NCBI GenBank assembly: GCA_017938795.1
Contig: JAGBAV010000049.1
Span: forward strand, 16,964 to 80,963
Length of the DNA stretch: 64,000 nucleotides
Origin: Clostridia bacterium
GTDB taxonomy: Bacteria > Bacillota > Clostridia > Christensenellales > Aristaeellaceae
Direction: 5' to 3'
In this document: one piece after another, positions 58,352 to 64,000 of the stretch
Position numbering within the stretch: position 1 is the stretch's first letter
How the letters are laid out: every line of letters starts with the position of its first letter
Notes under the pieces: model-generated
What the model saw: only the letters and a program-made list of their open reading frames with translations
Database searches by the model: none
What the model was told of the DNA's origin: nothing
Position numbers and translations under genes: made by a program

Positions 58352-59581
58352 TTATCCCATGACGATGGTCTGCTGTGCGGCGTTTCTGCTCAGGGTGAAA
58401 TCAGCCTTCTTCCCGAGGCACTCCAGCGTGTACTGCCCGGCGAAGCCATCGATGGTGCAGCAGCCCTGCTCGTCCGTCATCAGCGTGACGCGGGTATGCC
58501 AGTCCTTGTGGATGCGCTGCCAGAGCGCGTCGTAGGCGGGCTTTTTGCTGCCGTCGAGGCGGACAAGACCTGCCGGCGCGCCGAGCCATGCGCCGTCGCA
58601 GAAGTCCCAGTTGGTGAAAGCGGTGACCAGCGGATGCGCGAAGAGCGTATCCACCATGGCGAGCAGATCGCGCGCCTGCCTGTCCTCGCCCTCTGGCGTG
58701 GTCGGCCATTCGCGGATGCGGTAGTCGTTCAGGTCCACAATATCCGGCGGCATCAGATGGCCGGAGACGAAGGTATTCTCCGTGAAGTGGATCGGCATGC
58801 CGAAGGAGGAGAAGCGGTCGAGCACCTCGTGAAGCTTGTCCATCCCCCAGAAGCCCTGATACTGATGGCTCTGGATGCCGATGACGTCGATGGGCACGCC
58901 CGCATCGAGGCAGCAGCGGATCAGCTGGCGGTACTGATCGCTGGTGTTGAAGTCATTGAGCAGCAGCGTGGCGTTGGGGTCGCAGGCCCTTGCTTCCTCA
59001 AAGACGCGGCGCACCAGCTCCACGCGGCCGATCTCGCTGCACAGGCGCGTGATCGCGTTGTCCTCCTTGTCAAAGACGGGCATGATTACGACCTCGTTGA
59101 TCACGTCCCACAGGATGATGACGTCCTTGAATGCGCCGATCTCGCGGCGGATGCGGGCAAGCTGATTGCGCAGCACCTCGTCATTGCTGCGGCCGAGCAG
59201 CCACTTTGCCGAAACGGTGTGCCAGCAGAGCGGGTGCCCCTTGACCGCTGCGCCGTCATCACGCAGGCGGCGGGCGGCGCGGAGCGTGGCCTCCTGACGG
59301 GTCTGCCCCTCGCGCGGCTCATACCGCCCCTGATAGAAGGGCAGCGTGCCGTAATTGAACAGGCCGAGCCATGCGTCATAGAGCTTCTGCAGGTATTCTT
59401 TTTTGGCAGGCGGCGTGGCGGGATCGAGCAGGTCGATCAGAAAGAACACGCCGCAGCCGAAGAGGAACTCATGCCGGACGAGCTCCGCGGTGACGGTCTG
59501 CCCGGGCATGGGGCGGCCCTGCGCATCCTTGACGGTGATGCTGCAGGAGGCCTTGCGGTGATCAAGACGGGTCATAGGCAT
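58352..59581 (-). CDS. endo-1,4-beta-xylanase, glycoside hydrolase family 10
   Basis: A 409-residue GH10 enzyme. Acid/base E163 (DVINEVV) and nucleophile E268 (IHFTENTF) are in place, with the family blocks GHPLCWHT, LNDFNTS and IGIQSHQYQGFWG. It lacks a signal peptide. Before the barrel are about 35 residues of a beta-strand leader (TVKDAQGRPMPG), and a small beta-domain closes the protein (TRVTLMTDEQGCCT). As an intracellular xylanase it should act on imported xylo-oligosaccharides, not on polymer. Second gene of the operon, 39 bp after the GH43 gene. Confidence 0.93.
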   Translation of the reverse strand: MPMTRLDHRKASCSITVKDAQGRPMPGQTVTAELVRHEFLFGCGVFFLIDLLDPATPPAKKEYLQKLYDAWLGLFNYGTLPFYQGRYEPREGQTRQEATLRAARRLRDDGAAVKGHPLCWHTVSAKWLLGRSNDEVLRNQLARIRREIGAFKDVIILWDVINEVVIMPVFDKEDNAITRLCSEIGRVELVRRVFEEARACDPNATLLLNDFNTSDQYRQLIRCCLDAGVPIDVIGIQSHQYQGFWGMDKLHEVLDRFSSFGMPIHFTENTFVSGHLMPPDIVDLNDYRIREWPTTPEGEDRQARDLLAMVDTLFAHPLVTAFTNWDFCDGAWLGAPAGLVRLDGSKKPAYDALWQRIHKDWHTRVTLMTDEQGCCTIDGFAGQYTLECLGKKADFTLSRNAAQQTIVMG

Positions 59582-59620
59582 TCTCCCTTCATTGGACAGA
59601 ATGGTCTGTGAGTATATGGA

Positions 59621-61051
59621 TCACACCTCGAGCGTGAAGAAGCCAAGGGACAGCGCGCCGGTGCCCTCGAAGGTAAAATACAGCGCATGCACGCCGTCGG
59701 GGATCTGCACGTCTGCGCGGTGCGTCGTCCAGATATTCGCGCCGCGCACCGGGATACGGCACAGCGCCTCGCCGTCGTGGGTGAGCTTCACCGCGACGCA
59801 GCCGTCCGCGTAGGCGCGGGTCTTGATGGAGATTCCCTTCACGCCGCGGCAGTCGAAGTACTTGAAGCCAGCGGTCGCGCCGTCGCGCATATTGAAGACA
59901 TAGCCGAGGTTTTCGTCGCCGTCGCCGCCCTCCTGCATGATCTTCGGGAACTGCGGCGGCATGAAGCTGTTGTCATAGCCAACGTATGCGCGCTCCTCCC
60001 TTGCGGTCAGGTGGCAGGCGATGTAGGTCGGGTATTCGCCCTCGCCGCGCAGCGGGGTCGCCCTGCCGCCGCAGGAGGTGATCTCAACCTGCGGGATGCG
60101 GCCGTCCTTGGTGAAGGCAATCCGCTCGATGCAGCCCTGCCGGGAGAAGTTATGCCCGTTGGACTGGCGATGATAGAAGATATACCACTGATCACCGATC
60201 TGCACCATGCTGCCGTGGTTGTTGCCGCCGTAGGCCATGGGCTTGTCCGCCGGCTTGTAGCTGTCCACGCCGACGTCGTTGTTGCTCACGATCACGCCGC
60301 CGTAGACGAAGCCGCCGGTCGGCTTGTCGCTGACGGCGTAGCACAGCTCGCAGGAGGGGACGGAGGAATAGATGAAATAGTACTTGTCCCCGTATTTGCG
60401 CATAGAGGGCGCCTCGAAGAAGGCGTGCCCCTCGTAGCCTGTGCCCTCGCAGTACATGTTGCTGGGGGCGACGAAGACGGGCTCCTCGATAATGGTGAGC
60501 ATATCCTTATCCAGCACAGTGCACATCGCGCCGTGGCGGCTGGCGTCGTTCGCCGCGCTGAAGCCGGTGTAGAGGTACGTCCTGTCCCCTTCGGTCAGCA
60601 GGCCGGGGTCAAACTGCGGCTCGTCGCCGGGGCGCTCGCCCAGCAGGCCGCCGTCCTTGTCATGGACATAACCGAGGAATTCATACTTGCCCGCCGGCGT
60701 GTCGCAGACGGCGACGCTGACGATGCTGACCTTATCCAGCACATAATAGAGATAATAGCGCCCGTCCGGGCCGACGGTGACGTCCGGCGCATAGAGGCAC
60801 ATGTGGCCGTCCGGGTTGCGCGGGTCCTGCTCCTTGCGGTAGATGACGCCCTCATAGCGCCACTGGCTCAGGTCATCGACCGGCGCAGACCAGCAGACGT
60901 AGTCGTTCTGGCAGAAGACCCAGCCGTTATAGCGGTCATGGGAACCATAGACATATACCCTGTCGCCGAAGACATAGGGCTCGCCGTCGGGGATGTACTC
61001 CCACGAGGGCAGATAAGGATTGACAAGCTGATGATCGGTCATATACGGCAT
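59621..61051 (-). CDS. glycoside hydrolase family 43 with C-terminal carbohydrate-binding domain
   Basis: A 476-residue GH43 enzyme, arabinofuranosidase or xylosidase. The opening LVNPYLPSWEYIPDGEPYVFG gives the propeller start with the catalytic base; YAPDVTVGPDGRYYLYY and the acid E in FFEAPSMRKYG follow. Residues about 340-476 form a beta-sandwich of the CBM6 type (GFKYFDCRGVKGISIK, VRGANIWTTHR). No signal peptide. The start MPYMTDHQL is chosen for AAAGGAG upstream. First gene of the four-gene operon; its promoter, in 61052-61177, is not clear. That stretch holds CTTTTTGGC/GCCAAAAAG arms (61121 and 61168). Confidence 0.9.
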   Translation of the reverse strand: MPYMTDHQLVNPYLPSWEYIPDGEPYVFGDRVYVYGSHDRYNGWVFCQNDYVCWSAPVDDLSQWRYEGVIYRKEQDPRNPDGHMCLYAPDVTVGPDGRYYLYYVLDKVSIVSVAVCDTPAGKYEFLGYVHDKDGGLLGERPGDEPQFDPGLLTEGDRTYLYTGFSAANDASRHGAMCTVLDKDMLTIIEEPVFVAPSNMYCEGTGYEGHAFFEAPSMRKYGDKYYFIYSSVPSCELCYAVSDKPTGGFVYGGVIVSNNDVGVDSYKPADKPMAYGGNNHGSMVQIGDQWYIFYHRQSNGHNFSRQGCIERIAFTKDGRIPQVEITSCGGRATPLRGEGEYPTYIACHLTAREERAYVGYDNSFMPPQFPKIMQEGGDGDENLGYVFNMRDGATAGFKYFDCRGVKGISIKTRAYADGCVAVKLTHDGEALCRIPVRGANIWTTHRADVQIPDGVHALYFTFEGTGALSLGFFTLEV

Positions 61052-61170
61052 GATGAACGGCTCCTTTGCTTGTAATGATGCTGGTTCTATTTTCTCATAC
61101 ATGAGGATTGCCCGCAATGCCTTTTTGGCGCAAACGAAAGACGATTTTTTGGAAAGCCTTTCAGGCAGCC

Positions 61171-61211
61171 AAAAAGAAAACGTCCGCCGGATCAGCGTCC
61201 GGCGGACGTTT
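61171..61211 (-). terminator. intrinsic terminator of rnz
   Basis: A 13-bp stem (61178-61190 with 61199-61211) is followed on the minus strand by TTTTCTTTTT. It insulates the GH43-GH10 operon from rnz. Confidence 0.85.
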
Positions 61212-61218
61212 GCAGATA

Positions 61219-62118
61219 TCAGTCCTTGTCAAACTGCAGGGTAATGCTCTGACCGTCTTGCGCGACGACGGTATTCGGGAAGATCGCCTTGAGCGCCTCC
61301 TCATATTCCGCCGGATCCGGGGTCGCGGGGCTGTAGTGGGTGAGCCACATCTCCCTCGCGCCGGCTTCCTTGGCCGTCTGCGCGGCCTCCTGCATCATCA
61401 TGTGATGCGTGTATTCCGCGCGCGCCTGCTTTTCCTCTTCGCCGTACATGCCCTCAAGGATCATGAGGTCGGCGTCCTTGCCGTAGCGCAGGATGTCCGG
61501 CACGGGGCGCGTGTCCGTCGCATAGAGCACGCTCAGCCCGCGCCGCGGCGCGCCGAGCACGTCCTCCGGCGTGAAGCCGTCGATGCTCTCGCCGCGCTGC
61601 AGGAGCCCCCAGAGCTTCTGCGGGACGCCCTTTTCCTTCGCCTTCTTCGGGTCAAAGCGGCCTGTGCGCTTGACGCCCATGTGATAGCCGAGGCAGGGGA
61701 TCGTATGATCGACCGGGAAGACCGTCACGTCCATGCCCGCGCAGGGGAAGACGCCCGTCTCCTGATCATATTCGTGGTAGATGATCTCATAGGGCAGCTC
61801 CGGCACGATCGCGCGCAGCGAGGTGACGGTCTTCTCAAGGCCGGCGGGGCCGTACATGTGCAGCGGCTCCGTGCGGTCCTCGTTGCCGAGGGTCAGCAGC
61901 AGGCCGGGCAGGCCGCTGAGGTGATCGGCGTGGAAATGGGTGATGAGAATGCCTTCGATATTCTTAAAGCGAAGGCCGTTCTGCCGGATAGCCGTCTGCG
62001 TGCCCTCGCCGCAGTCGATGAGCAGGGCGCGTCCGTCATAGCGGACGTAGAGAGCGGTCAGATTACGGCCGGGGAGGGGCAGCATGCCGCCCGTGCCAAG
62101 AAGGGTGATATCCATCAT
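61219..62118 (-). CDS. rnz: ribonuclease Z
   Basis: A 299-residue tRNA 3'-endonuclease of the metallo-beta-lactamase fold. LLGTGGMLPLPGRNLTA is the start block, and the metal motif THFHADHLSGLPG and later ATDTRP, THHMM and LTHYSP complete the zinc site. The exosite arm region (about 165-205) is present. It trims the 3' trailer of tRNA precursors. Start at the MM pair with GGAGG about 10 bases upstream; the open frame further left has no site. The leader from the predicted promoter is about 190 bases. Confidence 0.92.
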   Translation of the reverse strand: MMDITLLGTGGMLPLPGRNLTALYVRYDGRALLIDCGEGTQTAIRQNGLRFKNIEGILITHFHADHLSGLPGLLLTLGNEDRTEPLHMYGPAGLEKTVTSLRAIVPELPYEIIYHEYDQETGVFPCAGMDVTVFPVDHTIPCLGYHMGVKRTGRFDPKKAKEKGVPQKLWGLLQRGESIDGFTPEDVLGAPRRGLSVLYATDTRPVPDILRYGKDADLMILEGMYGEEEKQARAEYTHHMMMQEAAQTAKEAGAREMWLTHYSPATPDPAEYEEALKAIFPNTVVAQDGQSITLQFDKD

Positions 62119-62430
62119 GGGCCAGTCGCCTCCTTTCAGGTGCTGGTGGTCGTGGGGGAATTGTGCGATGCAGGGGCTCTGCCGGGTGCGCGCGGGCATT
62201 CAGCCGCCGGCTGTCCGCCGGAACGGGGCCCGCATATTCCCGCCTGCGATGTCATCATATCATGCCGCGCCGTCACGGCGTCTACCGGCAGGATACATTC
62301 TGACGGTTAATCTCATTATAGCGTTTAGCGCCACGGAGCGCAAGGCGGAGGCAGGGGTTCTCTATCCGCAGTATAGTCGGGCATGGGCAATTGTGGTATA
62401 CTCCGATATGTACCTGAGGAGGTGACAGAC
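62119..62430. other. intergenic region with divergent promoters (rnz and nadD-NADAR)
   Basis: 312 bp without a gene. On the minus strand TTGCGC (62338-62343) and TATAAT (62315-62320), 17 bp apart, give an rnz promoter with a GC-rich, hairpin-prone leader. On the plus strand TATACT (62397-62402) is the -10 for the fusion gene with no good -35; the ribosome site AGGAGG is close behind. Nothing else is seen. Confidence 0.6.
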
Positions 62431-63489
62431 ATGGACAGAGAGAAGAGACGCGTCATTGTGCTGGGCGGTTCATTCAACCCGCCGACGCTGGCGCATCTGC
62501 AGCTGCTGCGGCAGGCGCTTGACGCAATGGATGCGCGGCTGGGCGTCTTCCTGCCGACGAGCAGGGCCTATCTGACGCGCAAGATGCGCAGGGCCGGCGG
62601 CATTCATATGCGGCTGACGGAGGGGCAGCGCTATGATATGCTCATGGCGATGTGCGCGGAGGATGCGCGATTGACCGTATCGGACATGGAATACGGCACG
62701 GTCAGCCCGGCGACGGTAGGGCTCATGACGGAGATGAAGGCGCAGTACCCGGAGGATGAATTGTATTTCCTCATCGGCGCGGACAAGCTGTCCATGGTCG
62801 CCGGCTGGTTCGCCGACCCGGAGCGCATTCCCTGCTTCCGGCTGCTGGTCGTCTGCCGGGACGGCGTTGATGCGGACGCATTCCTCGATGCGGACGAGCG
62901 CACGGCGAGGAACCGGGATGCCTTTGTCACGCTGCATATTGAGGGCGGCCTTGAGGAGATCAGCTCTACGCGCGTGCGCGCGATGATGCGCGGCGGGCAG
63001 CCGCTTGCCGGGCTTGTCCATCCCGATGTGGAGAGGATGCTGCAGGGGCAGACATTCTTTGAGGAGATCGTCCGCTTCAAGGGCGAATATGATTTCCTTG
63101 CGATGGGCTATCCTGCGCCTGTGCAGCTTGACGGGGAGATCTACGCCAGTGCGGAGGCGGCATACGCTGCGGCGCGATGCGCAGACAGGAAGGACAGAGC
63201 GCGCTTCCATACGGAGAAGCGGGAGAGGATCGCCGCAATCGCCGCGCGGATCGCGCAGCGGGAGGACTGGGAGACCGTGCGCGATGGTGTGCTGGAGGAG
63301 ATTCTCAGGGATAAATTCACCCGAAGCCCGGAGCTTGCCAAAAGGCTCCTTGCCACGGGCGATATCCGTCTGGTCGCCGGCGGGATGAAAAATCTGTTCC
63401 TCGGCGAGGATCTGTATACCTGCGAGGGAGAGAACCGGCTCGGAATCGCCCTCATGAAGCTGCGCGATGAGTTCAGGCAGACTATATAG
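62431..63489 (+). CDS. nadD: fusion: NadD-type adenylyltransferase with C-terminal NADAR (YbiA-like) domain
   Basis: A 352-residue protein with two joined domains. Residues 1-208 are a nicotinate-mononucleotide adenylyltransferase: GGSFNPPTLAHL (first His of HxGH replaced by Thr), LIGADKL and ISSTRVR near residue 177 are its nucleotide and ATP motifs; it would make NAD precursor. Residues about 215-352 follow the NADAR/YbiA pattern: FKGEYDFLAMGYPAPVQLDG, Glu in SAEAAY, LRDKF, LLATGDIRLVAGG and GENRLG. NADAR proteins hydrolyse N-glycosidic bonds of ADP-ribose-type molecules. The YbiA His after the Glu and the Trp of YWGDG are changed (A, L), so activity may be altered. Start behind AGGAGG; the frame open to 62383 lacks a site. 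Confidence 0.82.
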   Translation: MDREKRRVIVLGGSFNPPTLAHLQLLRQALDAMDARLGVFLPTSRAYLTRKMRRAGGIHMRLTEGQRYDMLMAMCAEDARLTVSDMEYGTVSPATVGLMTEMKAQYPEDELYFLIGADKLSMVAGWFADPERIPCFRLLVVCRDGVDADAFLDADERTARNRDAFVTLHIEGGLEEISSTRVRAMMRGGQPLAGLVHPDVERMLQGQTFFEEIVRFKGEYDFLAMGYPAPVQLDGEIYASAEAAYAAARCADRKDRARFHTEKRERIAAIAARIAQREDWETVRDGVLEEILRDKFTRSPELAKRLLATGDIRLVAGGMKNLFLGEDLYTCEGENRLGIALMKLRDEFRQTI

Positions 63490-63573
63490 TCCGTTGACGC
63501 CCCTGCTGCGGTGATCCTGCGGCAGGGGCGTTTTATGCGCAGAAGATGTGCACAGATTGTGGATAAATATGTG

Positions 63574-63602
63574 TTGAATATCGCGCGGCAGTCCCTTATA
63601 CT
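63574..63602 (+). promoter_or_regulatory. promoter of the aldo/keto reductase gene
   Basis: TTGAAT (63574-63579) and TATACT (63597-63602), 17 bp apart, 34 bp before the start codon. A perfect single DnaA-box word (63558-63566) lies just upstream but is expected by chance. Confidence 0.65.
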
Positions 63603-63635
63603 GATAGCAATGAATCAGATACAGGAGGGCGCGAC

Positions 63636-64000
63636 ATGACTTATATTCCTGCTGAGACCCGCTACGACTCCATGCCCTACCGCCGCTGCGGAAAGAGCGG
63701 CATCATGCTCCCGGCGATCTCGCTGGGCCTGTGGCATAATTTCGGCAATATCACGCCGTTCGGCGTGCAGCAGTCCCTGCTGCGCACCGCCTTTGACAAC
63801 GGCATCACCCACTTTGACCTCGCAAACAACTACGGCCCGCCCTACGGCGAGGCGGAGCGCAACTTCGGCGTGCATATGCTGCGCGACTGGAAGCCGCACC
63901 GCGACGAGCTGATCATCTCCAGCAAGGCCGGCTACGACATGTGGAAGGGCCCGTACGGCGACCACGGCAGCCGCAAGTACCTGATCGCCAGCATCGACCA
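63636..64000 (+). CDS. aldo/keto reductase (YghZ/MgrA type), N-terminal part (partial)
   Basis: About 121 codons are visible before the right edge. YRRCGKSGIMLPAISLGLW is the typical start of the barrel, NGITHFDLANNYGPPYG holds the catalytic Asp and Tyr, and LIISSKAGYDMWKGPYG has the Lys; DHGSRKYLI is as in the YghZ/L-glyceraldehyde 3-phosphate reductase group. Such enzymes reduce aldehydes with NADPH. The ribosome site is AGGAGG. The rest of the gene is outside the window. Confidence 0.9.
   Translation, partial: MTYIPAETRYDSMPYRRCGKSGIMLPAISLGLWHNFGNITPFGVQQSLLRTAFDNGITHFDLANNYGPPYGEAERNFGVHMLRDWKPHRDELIISSKAGYDMWKGPYGDHGSRKYLIASID

Noticed and set aside
57482-59611. About 700-codon open frame on the plus strand opposite the FMN-like and GH10 genes.
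   Set aside because: Antisense to well-supported genes, no ribosome site and no recognisable motif.
62383-62430. Upstream extension of the NadD-NADAR frame.
   Set aside because: No ribosome site at the earlier ATG, it overlaps the -10 element, and AGGAGG directly precedes the ATG at 62431.
63558-63566. Single perfect DnaA-box word before the aldo/keto reductase gene.
   Set aside because: One 9-base word is expected about once in every two windows of this size; no second box nearby.
1-64000. tRNA, rRNA, CRISPR array, insertion sequences and riboswitches.
   Set aside because: Looked for by eye on both strands: no cloverleaf-like arms with conserved T-loop, no spaced repeats, no transposase motifs and no recognisable riboswitch core. 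A covariance-model scan would settle this.

Overview
The window looks like chromosome of a GC-rich anaerobic Firmicute of the Clostridia type. Support for this: strong GGAGG-type ribosome sites before most genes, an LplB/LplC-type sugar ABC transporter with a membrane-anchored AraC sensor, IorAB (an oxygen-sensitive ferredoxin enzyme), DUF5058, YkuS, CvpA and TRIC-type genes, and no respiratory genes. No tRNA, rRNA, CRISPR array or transposon was recognised. I do not go below class level.

Layout. 1-3790: three GT-C-like membrane glycosyltransferase genes, the first cut by the window edge. 3869-17668: a uronic-acid/xylan locus made of a membrane protein, GH105, a divergent ABC importer (two permeases and a binding protein), an AraC-type sensor-regulator, then GH115, GH2 and GH43. 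17845-21374: MATE exporter, secreted SGNH esterase and histidine phosphatase. 21471-25013 (minus): M20 peptidase with two conserved membrane proteins (one DUF5058-like) and a YitT/YczE-like protein. 25278-30282: a small exported protein, a GH79-like glycosidase, an MBL hydrolase, GNAT, TrmO and a GntR/FadR regulator.

30283-33378 is the replication-origin region. dnaN and recF are flanked on both sides by DnaA-box clusters, the denser one (about six boxes in 65 bp) lying downstream of recF. dnaA is not in the window. To the right a plus-strand run of genes (33379-43109) carries YkuS, a membrane-anchored propeller-like protein, CvpA, a 57-codon zinc-ribbon/rubredoxin-like protein, three tandem M42 peptidases, a GT-C-like protein, an HD hydrolase and a TRIC channel. 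Next come an HTH regulator with an unrecognised large domain, the tat operon (TatB-like, 53-residue TatA, TatC) and a GH51 arabinofuranosidase.

48096-56537: an amidohydrolase faces an operon for 2-oxo-acid/aryl-acid metabolism (acyl-CoA synthetase, sodium:solute symporter, IorA, IorB, PaaK-like CoA ligase, double-ACT protein). 56610-61051 (minus) is a second xylan operon: GH43, GH10, an FMN-dependent hydroxy-acid dehydrogenase-like protein and a sugar-isomerase-like TIM barrel. The right end has RNase Z, a gene fusing a NadD-type adenylyltransferase to a NADAR/YbiA-type domain, and a partial aldo/keto reductase.

Taken together, the cell appears to import acidic and arabinoxylan oligosaccharides and cut them in the cytoplasm: none of the GH105, GH115, GH2, GH43, GH10, GH51 or GH79 proteins has a signal peptide. 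The least ordinary points are the NadD-NADAR fusion, the doubly flanked dnaN-recF origin region with a satellite DnaA-box pair, the M20/DUF5058 membrane gene set, the inverted repeat around the tat promoter, and the promoter followed at once by a terminator before the AraC sensor.
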